This document shows positions 42,482 to 51,966 of a DNA stretch of 64,000 nucleotides, piece after piece (positions within the stretch are counted from its first letter, which is position 1; each line of letters opens with the position of its first letter). The notes beneath the pieces were generated by a model. That model had not been told where the DNA came from, searched no databases, and saw only the letters and a program-made list of their open reading frames with translations. This stretch comes from Anseongella ginsenosidimutans (GTDB taxonomy: Bacteria > Bacteroidota > Bacteroidia > Sphingobacteriales > Sphingobacteriaceae). The stretch covers positions 992,001-1,056,000 of the forward strand of contig NZ_CP042432.1 in NCBI RefSeq assembly GCF_008033235.1, written 5' to 3'. A program made the translations under genes and the position numbers.

Positions 42482-42489
42482 TAACTTTG
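42482..42489 (+). promoter_or_regulatory. Candidate -7 box upstream of the 42550 gene
   Basis: TAACTTTG is an exact TAnnTTTG match 60 bases upstream of the ATG at 42550. No convincing -33 element was seen. Confidence 0.4.
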
Positions 42490-42549
42490 ATTGTCCCGGG
42501 AATTTCCCAATTTAGAGGGATATTAAGCAAGAGCAGATGATATAGGGTT

Positions 42550-43311
42550 ATGACAGGGTGGTATTTTCGACGGCGCTTTAGGCGAATGATATGGTTAGGC
42601 CCGGTATTGCTTTTTGCCGGCCTGCCTGCATTGGCGCAGCAGAAAGTGGAAGGTACCGTTGGCGATTCGGGCACGACCAGGCCCGTCAGCCTGGTACACG
42701 TGATCAATAAACGCACCGGGGATTTGTCCATTACCGGGTATAAAGGAGAATTTGGGATTGTCGCCAGTCCGGGAGATATACTCGCTTTTGTGAAAGACGG
42801 TTACCTGACACGTAGCCTGGAAGTGAAGGATTCCGCGGGCATGCTTCGCGTACTGCTGTCAAAGAAGCCGGAACCGCCGCCGGGGAGCAGCGAGCTGCTG
42901 CCGGAAGTTACCGTTTACGGGAAGTCCTACCTGGCCGATTCCCTCTTGCTGCGGCAGGAATACCAAAGGTATTTTCCCAGCCCTCCCCCTACGCTGGAAG
43001 ACGCGATCGGCTCGGACGGTTCCCTGGACCTGAACGCTTTTATCAGCCGGATGATGACCCCCTGGGACCGGGAGTTCAGCGCGCGCCTGCTGGAATACGA
43101 GCAGAAAAAGTATATCGACAAGGTGTTTACCGCTGAAAAGGTAAAACAGGTAGTGGATGTACGTGAAGAAGAACTGGAAGAGTTCCTGCGAACCTGCCGG
43201 CCATCATACGGTTTTCTTGTCACAGCCACTGAATATGACCTGATCCGCTATATTCGCGATGCATATAAGCTCTACAGGAGCGCCAAATACGGGGAAACCC
43301 TTGACCGTTAA
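42550..43311 (+). CDS. Exported protein with carboxypeptidase-regulatory-like domain
   Basis: The product has 253 residues with an arginine-rich N-terminus and signal peptide (cleavage near ALAQ, residue 30). A short beta-sandwich of the carboxypeptidase-regulatory-like type follows (about 32-105, VEGTVGDSGTTRPVSLVHVI). After a proline-rich linker (KKPEPPPG) comes a helical, charged C-terminal half (about 125-253). The layout is that of small Bacteroidota periplasmic proteins of unknown function. It lies 14 bases before the DUF3352/MORN gene on the same strand, so the two are likely co-transcribed. Confidence 0.75.
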   Translation: MTGWYFRRRFRRMIWLGPVLLFAGLPALAQQKVEGTVGDSGTTRPVSLVHVINKRTGDLSITGYKGEFGIVASPGDILAFVKDGYLTRSLEVKDSAGMLRVLLSKKPEPPPGSSELLPEVTVYGKSYLADSLLLRQEYQRYFPSPPPTLEDAIGSDGSLDLNAFISRMMTPWDREFSARLLEYEQKKYIDKVFTAEKVKQVVDVREEELEEFLRTCRPSYGFLVTATEYDLIRYIRDAYKLYRSAKYGETLDR

Positions 43312-43325
43312 CCTGAATTCCAGAT

Positions 43326-45281
43326 ATGCGAAAGAAAATACTCATTAGCCTGTCTGTTTGCCTGGGAGTGCTGTTGCTGCTCGTCCTGGGCCGCTTGTTC
43401 CTTTTGCCGGACAAATACCTCAGGCAGGTTTACCTGGTTCCGCGGGATGCCATTTTTATCCTTGAAACAGATGAGCCGGTAGAAAGCTGGAAAACATTCA
43501 GCAATAGTGAAATGTGGCAGTTCATGAAGGGTTACCCGCCTTTCGCAGAAATTGCCGCGAGCGCCGGCTCGCTGGATACCGTGCTTCAGGAAAACCGCCG
43601 GTTGTTTGATCTTATCGGTTCCCGGAACCTGATGATCTCGGCCCATATTACACGGCCGGGAGACTATGACTTTCTTTTCCTGGCCGATCTGCAGAATATT
43701 TCGAAAACCGGTTCCCTGAAAAACCAGCTCGATAAACTGTATGGCGCCCTGGACTACCGGGTAACCACCCGGCGTTATGAAAATACGGAGATCAAGGAGC
43801 TTTATGATCCCGCGCAAAGGGAAACGCTTTACCTTGCCTTCGTACGTAACCACCTGGTGTGTTCTTATACAGGATTGCTGGTAGAAGCAGCCATCCGCGA
43901 GGTGCGGGAACCGCAGCTGGGCCGGGACCTGAATTTTATTGATATTATGCAGCAGGTCCCCGGGCGCGGCCTCTGCAAACTATACCTGAACTACCGCTAT
44001 GTTGACAATTACCTTGAACTGTACATGGGCGGGGAAAACCAGGCGGTGAACGATATCTGCAGCAGCTTGTTTTACAGCGGCCTGAACATCGGATTTGACA
44101 AAAACGACCTGGTCCTGGAAGGCGTTTCTAATTACGCCGATACCCTGGATGCTTACCTGGTCACTCTTATGCGTTCGGGAGCGCATAAGATGGACGCCCC
44201 CGGCGTCCTTTCCCAGCGCACCGCCTTTTACCTTGGGCTTGGATTTAATGATGTTGATGATTTTTATGCAAACCTGGAGCTTACGCTTAAACAGGATGAA
44301 GCAAGCTGGCAATCCTTCCGTGAAGGCGTGTCCATGATCGAGCGCCGACTCAAGATCAATGTGAAAGAAAACCTTTTAAGCTGGATGGACGGGGAAATTG
44401 TCTTTGCCCAAAACGAGCCGGGTCGCCTGGGCAGGCAACAGGAGTTTGTTGTTGCTATCAAAGCAAAAGACATTGACGATGCCCGGGAACACCTTGACCT
44501 GGTAAAAGAACAAGTCCGGAAAAACACTCCTCTCAAATTTGAAACGATCAATTACCAGGGCTACGCGATCAACTATCTGGAATTATCCGGCTTTTTCCGG
44601 CTGTTTTTCGGAAAAATGTTTGAGAGGCTGGAGAAACCTTACTATACCATTGTAGACGATTACGTGCTTTTCAGCAACAGTACCGAAACCCTCTTAAACC
44701 TGGTAGAGGACCATCGGCAGGAGCTAACCCTTTCTGCTGACAAAGATTTCAGGGAGTTCGAAAAAAACTTCGGCAACCGCTCCACCGTATTCGCCTATTT
44801 CAATAGCCTGAAGGCGTTCCCGCTGTTAAAAACGTTTGCTTCCGGAGAAACATGGAGCAGCCTTCAGACCCACCGCAAATACGTGGAGGCGATCAGGCAT
44901 GTGGGATTGCAGCTGACGGCCGAAGATGCTCCGCTTTTTGAAACCCGTTTGCGGCTGGATTTTGAAAACGAGCCGCTTTCCGAAGAAGAAATCCCTTACC
45001 AGGCGGGCAGCGATACCCTGGATAACCTGGAACGTTTTTACGTGGAAAAGCTCCAAAAGAACGTTTACCGGGAATTTTACGAAAACGGAAGCCTCCGGAG
45101 TGAAGTGGAAACCTCGAAAGGCCTGAAAGACGGGCGCTATAAAGAATACTACCCCGGCGGGGAACTGAAAATTTTCGGCAGGTATAAGAATAACCTGCGT
45201 ACCGGCCGCTGGCGGTACTATGACGACGAGGGCAAGTTTATCCGTAAGGAGCGATACTCGGAAGGAGTCCGGATGGAATAA
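43326..45281 (+). CDS. DUF3352-type exported protein with C-terminal MORN/YwqK-like repeats
   Basis: The product has 651 residues. A single N-terminal hydrophobic anchor (about 4-25) is followed by LLPDKYLRQVYLVPRDAIFILETDEPVESWKTF, typical of DUF3352-like proteins. A long alternating alpha/beta region (to about 575) follows. The last 75 residues hold MORN/YwqK-like repeats with REFYENGSLRSEVE, GRYKEYYPGGELKIFGRY and GRWRYYDDEGKFIRKERY. MORN-like tails can contact membranes or partner proteins. Function is unknown. It pairs with the preceding exported gene; the convergent dodecin gene starts at the very next base. Confidence 0.8.
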   Translation: MRKKILISLSVCLGVLLLLVLGRLFLLPDKYLRQVYLVPRDAIFILETDEPVESWKTFSNSEMWQFMKGYPPFAEIAASAGSLDTVLQENRRLFDLIGSRNLMISAHITRPGDYDFLFLADLQNISKTGSLKNQLDKLYGALDYRVTTRRYENTEIKELYDPAQRETLYLAFVRNHLVCSYTGLLVEAAIREVREPQLGRDLNFIDIMQQVPGRGLCKLYLNYRYVDNYLELYMGGENQAVNDICSSLFYSGLNIGFDKNDLVLEGVSNYADTLDAYLVTLMRSGAHKMDAPGVLSQRTAFYLGLGFNDVDDFYANLELTLKQDEASWQSFREGVSMIERRLKINVKENLLSWMDGEIVFAQNEPGRLGRQQEFVVAIKAKDIDDAREHLDLVKEQVRKNTPLKFETINYQGYAINYLELSGFFRLFFGKMFERLEKPYYTIVDDYVLFSNSTETLLNLVEDHRQELTLSADKDFREFEKNFGNRSTVFAYFNSLKAFPLLKTFASGETWSSLQTHRKYVEAIRHVGLQLTAEDAPLFETRLRLDFENEPLSEEEIPYQAGSDTLDNLERFYVEKLQKNVYREFYENGSLRSEVETSKGLKDGRYKEYYPGGELKIFGRYKNNLRTGRWRYYDDEGKFIRKERYSEGVRME

Positions 45282-45482
45282 TTATTCCACTTCAAAAGTG
45301 ACTTTCAGAATGACCCGGTACGAAGTGATCTCATTATTGTCAACCGTTACGCTGTGATCCTTCACATACGCGGACCGTACATTTTTAAGCGTCTGAGAAG
45401 CTCTTGCTATACCCGTTTTAACGGCGTCTTCCCAGCTTTGTGAAGAATCGGACATGAGTTCAACTACTTTTAATACAGCCAT
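45282..45482 (-). CDS. Dodecin family flavin-binding protein
   Basis: This is a 66-residue protein with the dodecin fold: strand, one helix, two strands. The sequence SSQSWEDAVKTGIARASQTLKNVRSAYVKDHS and the ending YRVILKVTFEVE are characteristic. Dodecins assemble into hollow dodecamers that store or sequester flavins in the cytoplasm. Length is exactly typical. Its stop codon abuts the stop of the convergent DUF3352 gene without any intergenic base. Confidence 0.93.
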   Translation of the reverse strand: MAVLKVVELMSDSSQSWEDAVKTGIARASQTLKNVRSAYVKDHSVTVDNNEITSYRVILKVTFEVE

Positions 45483-45613
45483 GATCTTAGATTTTAATGA
45501 TTAATTCGACCTGCAGCCAGTTTAGGCGGCAGCGGAAAATGAGGCAAATATTGTTCCAGCAATTTTGAATGTAACTATTTTATTACCATCCGGTTCCTGT
45601 AACCGTGGCTTAG

Positions 45614-45621
45614 TATGTTTG
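45614..45621 (+). promoter_or_regulatory. Candidate -7 box of the M13 peptidase gene
   Basis: TATGTTTG is an exact TAnnTTTG match 21 bases upstream of the ATG. Just upstream, CGGTT-N5-AACCG (45591-45605) is a perfect 5-bp-arm palindrome near the -33 position and may be an operator. Confidence 0.45.
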
Positions 45622-45642
45622 AATAATCAATAACCAACGCTA

Positions 45643-47688
45643 ATGAATAAGTTTATACACCTCCCTGCAGCCGCATTCGGGCTTTTTTTGCTGCATGCCT
45701 GCTCACAGGGCGGGGAAAAAGCGGAAACCGCCTATCCCGAAGCTTTCGACGTTTCCAATATGGACACTACCCTGGGGCCCTGCCAGGACTTTGATAACTT
45801 CGCGAACGGCACCTGGAAAGAAAATAATCCCATACCCCCTTCCGAAAGCCGCTGGGGCTCTTTCAACATCCTGCTTGAAGAAAACGAAGCCAAGCTTCAG
45901 GAGATTGTGAACGGCCTGCTTGAAAAGGAAGATCATAGCAAAGGCAGCAATGAACAGCTGATCGCTGATTTTTACCGCTCCTATACAGACACCCAGCAGG
46001 TAGCAGCTCTTGGCATTGATCCCCTGCAGCCTTACCTGGAACAAATCAACGCTATTGAAACCCTGGATGATTACGTGAAGCTCGTGGGAACCATGAGGCC
46101 GGTAGGCTTTACCAGCTTTTTGAGCATGTACGTGGATGCGGATGACCGCAACAGCAGCATGAATACCCTTTACGTTACGCAAAGCGGGCTTAGTTTAAGG
46201 GAAAAGGATTATTACGAAAATAATTCACCGCGCATCGCAGATATCCGTAAAGAATTTGTGGAACATGTGACCCGGATGTTCCAGCTAATGGACTATATGC
46301 CCGATCATGCCAGGGAAAACGCGGAAAAAATACTAGATTTTGAAACAAGGATCGCCGGGATACAAATGAGCCGCGTGGAAATGCGTGACCCGGTAAAAAC
46401 CTATAATAAGCGCAGCTACCAGGAACTGAAGGCCCTGCTGCCGGCTTTCAACTGGGATGTTTATACCGGGGAAAGCGGGCTTAAAGCCGATACCCTGGTG
46501 GTTCGGCAGCTGGATTACCTGAAAGGGCTCAACCAGGTGCTGGAGAACACGCCGGTAGAGGAATTAAAGTTACATGCCACTTATCATTTACTGACCGATA
46601 TGGCGCCTTTCCTGCCCAGGGAGTTCCAGGAAGAAAGCTTCCATTTTTACTCCACGGTGCTTTCCGGCGTAAAAGAACGGAAAGACCTGGAAAAGCGGGC
46701 TTTGCGTACGACCAACAGCATGCTGGGCTTCCCTCTCGGAGAACTTTTCGTAGCCCGTCATTTTCCGGAATCATCCAGGGAAAAAATGGTGGAAATGATC
46801 GAAAACCTCCGCGAAACATACCGTGACCGCATCCTGGACCTGAAATGGATGAGCGATGAAACCAAGAAGAAGGCGCTCACTAAGCTGGAAGCTTTCACCT
46901 ATAAGATCGGCTATCCTGATAAATGGAAAGATTATTCGAACATTGACATTCACCCTGATTCCCTGTTCGCAAACGTGATGCACGTATCACAGTATGAGTA
47001 TGGGGAAATGCTGGACAAGCTGGGGAAACCGGTGGATAAAAGCGAGTGGTACATGACGCCCCAAACCGTAAACGCATATTACAATCCTACCAATAATGAA
47101 ATAGTATTTCCAGCGGGGATCTTGCAGCCGCCTTTCTTTAATCCCGAAGCCGACGATGCGATCAATTACGGCGGAATCATGACTGTGATCGGGCACGAAT
47201 TCAGCCACGGCTTTGATGACCAGGGCTCCCAGTTTGACTGGGAGGGGAACCTCAACAACTGGTGGACCGAAGAGGATCGCGCTAATTTTGACGCGCTTAC
47301 CGGTAAACTGGCTGCACAGTATTCCGGAATCGAGGTGCTGGACAGCGTGTATATTGACGGCAAGCTGACCCTGGGCGAAAATATCGCCGACCTGGCGGGC
47401 CTTACCATGGCCTACCATGCGCTGGAACGCTCCCTGCAAGGCAAGCCGGAACCTGAACTGATAGACGGTTTCAATTGGAAGCAACGGTTTTTTCTTGGCT
47501 GGGCGCAGGTTTGGCGCGGCAATATTACGGATGAACGCTTATTGCAGCAGGTAAAGACTGATCCGCATTCCCCGGCCCGCTACCGGATCAATGCGACCGT
47601 GAGCAACCTTGACGAATTTTACGATGCCTGGGGCTGCAGCGAGGGAGCGAATTCCCTGCCGCCGGAGGAGCGCGTGTACATCTGGTAA
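45643..47688 (+). CDS. M13 family (neprilysin-like) zinc metallopeptidase, lipoprotein
   Basis: This is a 681-residue endopeptidase with a lipobox (LLHAC, Cys20), so it is anchored to a membrane facing the periplasm or surface. The mostly helical N-terminal peptidase_M13_N domain spans about 35-430. The C-terminal catalytic domain has Zn ligands His518 and His522 with Glu519 in HEFSHGFDD, and the third ligand Glu579 in GENIADLAG. It ends with the usual CSEGANSLPPEERVYIW. It degrades short peptides. It is followed after 42 bases by a sialate O-acetylesterase-like gene on the same strand. Confidence 0.96.
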   Translation: MNKFIHLPAAAFGLFLLHACSQGGEKAETAYPEAFDVSNMDTTLGPCQDFDNFANGTWKENNPIPPSESRWGSFNILLEENEAKLQEIVNGLLEKEDHSKGSNEQLIADFYRSYTDTQQVAALGIDPLQPYLEQINAIETLDDYVKLVGTMRPVGFTSFLSMYVDADDRNSSMNTLYVTQSGLSLREKDYYENNSPRIADIRKEFVEHVTRMFQLMDYMPDHARENAEKILDFETRIAGIQMSRVEMRDPVKTYNKRSYQELKALLPAFNWDVYTGESGLKADTLVVRQLDYLKGLNQVLENTPVEELKLHATYHLLTDMAPFLPREFQEESFHFYSTVLSGVKERKDLEKRALRTTNSMLGFPLGELFVARHFPESSREKMVEMIENLRETYRDRILDLKWMSDETKKKALTKLEAFTYKIGYPDKWKDYSNIDIHPDSLFANVMHVSQYEYGEMLDKLGKPVDKSEWYMTPQTVNAYYNPTNNEIVFPAGILQPPFFNPEADDAINYGGIMTVIGHEFSHGFDDQGSQFDWEGNLNNWWTEEDRANFDALTGKLAAQYSGIEVLDSVYIDGKLTLGENIADLAGLTMAYHALERSLQGKPEPELIDGFNWKQRFFLGWAQVWRGNITDERLLQQVKTDPHSPARYRINATVSNLDEFYDAWGCSEGANSLPPEERVYIW

Positions 47689-47730
47689 AAGCTTCGCCGA
47701 ATTTTTTATATTGCATGCAAAAATTAAATT

Positions 47731-49167
47731 ATGCGTGCAATATTACTTTTCCTGTCATTGATCATAGGGGCAGGGTTTTCTTCCAGGGCTGATATCCGTT
47801 TGCCAAAGCTGGTTGGCGATAACATGGTGCTGCAACGGGACCTGCCCATTCATGTATGGGGCTGGGCTGATCCGGGCGAAAAAATTGAAATAACCTTTCA
47901 CGGGAAAAGTTACCAGGCTACCGCCGATGCGGCAGGCAACTGGGAAGCTACCCTGAAAAAAATGAAGGCTGGAGGCCCTTATGAAATGGTACTTTCCGGT
48001 AATAACCGCATTGAACTTAAAAATATCCTGGTGGGTGATGTCTGGGTCTGTTCCGGGCAGTCCAATATGGAATGGCCGGTGTCGCAGGCTATGAACCCCG
48101 AAGAAGAAATAAAAAATGCATCCTATCCGAAGATCCGCCTGTTTACGGTAAAGAAGAAAACTTCCGGCGTGCCCCTGGATGATGTTTCCGGGCAATGGGA
48201 AGAATGCAGCCCGGAAAGCGTTCCCGGCTTTTCAGCGGTCGGCTATTTTTTCGGCCGTGAAATCCACCAGTCGGAAGGAATACCCATCGGGCTTATTAAT
48301 TCCAGCTGGGGAGGAACGGTGGTGGAAACATGGATCAGTAAGGATGGCTTACAGGGAGAGGAAACCTTCGGCCCCCGTGCAGAAGCGGTAAAGGATCTTA
48401 GCGCCGAGGAAATTACCCAGCCGAATTCACAGCCAACGCTTTTATATAACGGGATGATCCATCCTTTGCTCAACTTCCCCATAAAGGGAGCGATCTGGTA
48501 CCAGGGAGAATCCAATGCCGGCCGTGCTTACCAGTACCGCGATCTTTTCCCCCGGATGATCCTTGACTGGCGAAATAAATGGGAGCAGGATGACTTTCCT
48601 TTTTTGTTCGTGCAGCTTGCTAATTTCAGAAAACCGCTTGACGAACCCAAGCCTTCCGACTGGGCTGAGCTGAGAGAAGCACAGGATATGACCCTGGCGG
48701 TTAAGAATACCGGCATGGCCAGCGCCATTGATATAGGGGTGGCGGACGATATTCATCCCCGGAATAAGCAGGAAGTTGGCCGCAGGCTGGCCCTTTCGGC
48801 ACTTAGCCTGACCTACGGCGAAAAGATCGTGGATTCCGGCCCGCGGTTTAAATCCATGAAAATAAAAGACGGCGATGTCTATATAAGGTTTTCATCAACC
48901 GGCGAAGGACTAAAAACCAAAGGCGGCGCCAAAGCGCTGGGAGAATTTCAGCTTGCCGGGGAAGACCGGCAGTTTCACTGGGCGGAAGCGGAAATCGTCA
49001 ATGAAAATACCGTGAAAGTACACGCGGAGGAGGTGACGCAGCCGGTGGCGCTGCGTTTCGCCTGGCAGGATAATCCTTCGAAACTGAATTTATACAACGC
49101 GGAGGGCTTGCCGGCCAATCCGTTCAGGACCGATGAATGGCCGGGGATCACCGAGGGAAAAAAATAG
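47731..49167 (+). CDS. Sialate O-acetylesterase-like exported esterase
   Basis: This is a 478-residue exported SGNH-type esterase with a signal peptide (about 1-20). The family opening RLPKLVGDNMVLQRDLPIHVWGWA is followed by a beta domain. The catalytic serine Ser111 lies in CSGQSNMEWP, GAIWYQGESNAG is the oxyanion block, and the Asp/His region is DDIHPRNKQEVGRRLA (about 345). The C-terminal beta domain ends at NPFRTDEW. Related enzymes remove O-acetyl groups from sialic acid or from plant xylans. With GH20, M13 and phospholipase genes close by, deacetylation of complex glycans is plausible, but the glycan cannot be specified. Confidence 0.92.
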   Translation: MRAILLFLSLIIGAGFSSRADIRLPKLVGDNMVLQRDLPIHVWGWADPGEKIEITFHGKSYQATADAAGNWEATLKKMKAGGPYEMVLSGNNRIELKNILVGDVWVCSGQSNMEWPVSQAMNPEEEIKNASYPKIRLFTVKKKTSGVPLDDVSGQWEECSPESVPGFSAVGYFFGREIHQSEGIPIGLINSSWGGTVVETWISKDGLQGEETFGPRAEAVKDLSAEEITQPNSQPTLLYNGMIHPLLNFPIKGAIWYQGESNAGRAYQYRDLFPRMILDWRNKWEQDDFPFLFVQLANFRKPLDEPKPSDWAELREAQDMTLAVKNTGMASAIDIGVADDIHPRNKQEVGRRLALSALSLTYGEKIVDSGPRFKSMKIKDGDVYIRFSSTGEGLKTKGGAKALGEFQLAGEDRQFHWAEAEIVNENTVKVHAEEVTQPVALRFAWQDNPSKLNLYNAEGLPANPFRTDEWPGITEGKK

Positions 49168-49229
49168 CGGGCTTGCCCTTTATGACCCTGTGCCCGGCCG
49201 CCGGCCCCGGTTAAAAAATAAGGAATCGA

Positions 49230-51785
49230 ATGGACGCAACCAGGAGAGAATTCATCAGGCAGGCCTCTTTGCTTGCCGGAGGCGTGGGAATATGGGATAA
49301 GCTGCCCGCCTCCATAAAGAAGGCCTTTGAAATAGACCCGGGACCGGGCACCACCTTTTATGACGCGGAGCATATTGTGGTGCTGATGCAGGAAAACCGT
49401 TCATTCGATCATAGCTTTGGCACGCTGCAGGGGGTCAGGGGATTTAACGACCCCAGGGCGCTTCGCCAGCCTGGCGGAAATAAAGTGTGGCTGCAGCGGA
49501 ATAAGGCGGGAGAAACCTATGCTCCTTTCCGGCTGAATATTAAAGATACGCGCGCCACCTGGATGGGAAGCCTGCCCCATAGCTGGCCCGACATGACAGA
49601 TGCCCGCAACTCCGGAAAAATGGACCAATGGCTGGAAGCAAAAAAACCGGGGAATAAAGATTTTGAAGGCATGCCTCTTACCATGGGTTATTATAACCGG
49701 GAAGACCTGCCTTTTTACTATGCCCTGGCTGATGCTTTCACCGTTTGCGATCAATATTTCTGCTCTTCTCTTACCGGCACTACTCCCAACCGCCTGTATT
49801 TATGGAGCGGGACTATCCGGGATGAAGGACGAACTAATGCGCCGGCAAACGTCCGGAATTCGGATGTTACTTATGAAAAGGAAGCCAGCTGGCGGGCTTT
49901 TCCCGAATTACTGGAGCGGCACGGGGTATCCTGGCGAATTTACCAGAATGAACTGAGCCTGGATACCGGCCTTTCAGGCGAAGAAGAAGCCTGGCTGGCC
50001 AATTTTACCGATAATCCCATCGAATGGTTCACGCAATACCATGTCCGGTATTCAGCTGCCTACCTGAGGGAACTCAGCAGGAAAGCGGAAGCGCTCGGGA
50101 AGGAACTCCGCGACCTGGAGGAGGAGCGGGAATACCCTGAGAAGGAAAAGGAATACCGGGAGAAAGAAGCGTTGCTCGGCCGGCTGAACGCGGAGATCAG
50201 CAAATGGAGCCCGGAGAATTTTGCGAAGCTCGACGAAACGGCCAGGAATATTCACCGAAGAGCATTTACCACGAACGAGAATGATCCCAACTATCATCGT
50301 TTAAAAGACCTGGCCTACGAGGAAAACGGGGAAGAACGAAACACCAGCATTCCCGCCGGCGATGTACTGCATCGGTTCCGGGAAGATGTGAAGAATAAGC
50401 AGTTACCGGCAGTATCCTGGTTGGTTGCGCCTGAGCGTTTCTCCGATCATCCGGGATCCCCCTGGTACGGGGCATGGTATATTTCGGAAGTGATGGATAT
50501 TCTTACCGGCGATCCCGAAACCTGGAAGAAAACGATCTTCCTGATCACTTATGACGAAAATGACGGTTATTTTGACCATGTGGCGCCTTTCGTGCCCCCG
50601 GTTCCCGGCAAGAAGCATACCGGTAAGGTATCGGAGGGAATTGACACAAAAACTGAATATGTTTCCCTGGAGGAAGAGATCCGGGAAAAGGGAGAAAACA
50701 AGGAAGACGCCAGGGAAGGCCCCATTGGCCTGGGATTTCGAGTTCCCATGATCGTGGCTTCACCCTGGAGCCGGGGCGGAAGAGTAAATTCCCAGGTGTT
50801 TGATCATACCTCGGTGCTGCAATTTATGGAAAGCTTCTTTTCGAAGAAAACCGGCAAAGCCCTGAGGGAAACCAATATTTCCGCCTGGCGAAGAACGGTT
50901 TGCGGCAACCTGCAGTCTGCGTTTATGGCTTACGGGGGCGAAAAGATCGATTATCCGGCTCCTGTCAACCGGCAGGCCTTCATAAAAAGCATTTATAACG
51001 CGAAGTTCAGGCAGCTCCCCTCGGGCTATAAAACGTTGTCCGCCGAAGCGATAGACCGGGTGAACCGGCGACTGCAGCCGGAGGATATCATGCCCGCTCA
51101 GGAGCCGGGGATCCGCGACGCTTGCGCGCTTCCTTATCAGCTCGCCGTAAACGGAAGGCTGGAAAAAGACAGGCAGGCGTTTACCATAAATTTCCAGGCC
51201 GGCAACAGTGCCTTCGGAAAGGAAGCTGCAGGAGCGCCCTTCCTTGTTTATGCCCCGGGAAGCTATCTTGCCGCGGAATCCGTTCCCGGCCCGGCGGTTT
51301 ATGAAAAATGCCGGAACTGGGCTTACGCCGTTACCGCCGGTGACAAACTGGCGGATACCTGGCCGCTCGGGAACTTTGGGGAAGGAGTGTATGAACTCGA
51401 GGTTTACGGTCCGAATGGCTTTTTCCGATCATTCCGGGGTACGCAAAAAGATCCTTTGCTGTTAATTGAAGAAGAATATGTCCCGGAGCCGCGTAAAGCC
51501 GGCACGCTGGCTGACAGCCTGCGGTTAAAAATACGCAATTTTTCCGCTGTGGATGCCGTACGGCTGACTTTAAGCGGGAAGGATTATGGAATGCTTCCGC
51601 AAACGGCCCTGATTCCGCCCGGCGCCGCGACCCTGATGACCATTGATACCGGAAAGAGTTACGGATGGTATGATTTACGGCTCACAGCCGAAGGATACGA
51701 GGCCTTTGAGCAACGTTTGGCCGGTCGTGTGGAGACCGGCGGGCCGCGTAAAACCGACCCCGTCATGGGCCGCACATCTGTCTGA
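49230..51785 (+). CDS. Phosphocholine-specific phospholipase C, Tat-exported
   Basis: The product has 851 residues with a twin-arginine signal (TRREFIRQASLLAGGVG). The phosphoesterase domain (about 45-590) has HIVVLMQENRSFDHSFGTLQG near the N-terminus, LTGTTPNRLYLWSG, and TYDENDGYFDHVAPF carrying metal ligands. Two C-terminal DUF756 beta domains (about 630-840) end with GRVETGGPRKTDP. This is the architecture of PlcN/PlcH-type enzymes and matches their usual length. It would hydrolyse phosphatidylcholine or related lipids outside the cell. A charged helical insertion at about 285-330 (EEEREYPEKEKEYREKE) is conspicuous. The gene starts 62 bases after the esterase gene. Confidence 0.93.
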   Translation: MDATRREFIRQASLLAGGVGIWDKLPASIKKAFEIDPGPGTTFYDAEHIVVLMQENRSFDHSFGTLQGVRGFNDPRALRQPGGNKVWLQRNKAGETYAPFRLNIKDTRATWMGSLPHSWPDMTDARNSGKMDQWLEAKKPGNKDFEGMPLTMGYYNREDLPFYYALADAFTVCDQYFCSSLTGTTPNRLYLWSGTIRDEGRTNAPANVRNSDVTYEKEASWRAFPELLERHGVSWRIYQNELSLDTGLSGEEEAWLANFTDNPIEWFTQYHVRYSAAYLRELSRKAEALGKELRDLEEEREYPEKEKEYREKEALLGRLNAEISKWSPENFAKLDETARNIHRRAFTTNENDPNYHRLKDLAYEENGEERNTSIPAGDVLHRFREDVKNKQLPAVSWLVAPERFSDHPGSPWYGAWYISEVMDILTGDPETWKKTIFLITYDENDGYFDHVAPFVPPVPGKKHTGKVSEGIDTKTEYVSLEEEIREKGENKEDAREGPIGLGFRVPMIVASPWSRGGRVNSQVFDHTSVLQFMESFFSKKTGKALRETNISAWRRTVCGNLQSAFMAYGGEKIDYPAPVNRQAFIKSIYNAKFRQLPSGYKTLSAEAIDRVNRRLQPEDIMPAQEPGIRDACALPYQLAVNGRLEKDRQAFTINFQAGNSAFGKEAAGAPFLVYAPGSYLAAESVPGPAVYEKCRNWAYAVTAGDKLADTWPLGNFGEGVYELEVYGPNGFFRSFRGTQKDPLLLIEEEYVPEPRKAGTLADSLRLKIRNFSAVDAVRLTLSGKDYGMLPQTALIPPGAATLMTIDTGKSYGWYDLRLTAEGYEAFEQRLAGRVETGGPRKTDPVMGRTSV

Positions 51786-51966
51786 GCGTCGCCGTCCCGG
51801 GCCGCCGCCAAGACCTAATGCCGCCGCCCTCCGCTTCACGCCGGTACTGCCCGGCCCCTCTGGACGCCGTTTCCGCGCCGCTGCTCCTCCGTCTGCTGCT
51901 ACTCTGGCCACCGTGCCGTTCCCGCCCTGGATAATCCGGAGCGTTTCGTCGGCTTGCCTGCCGGGC

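Noticed and set aside
51786..51966. Gene in the GC-rich spacer between phospholipase and antiporter genes
   Set aside because: Frames through it are extensions of other frames in high-GC sequence and encode low-complexity Arg/Pro/Ala stretches.
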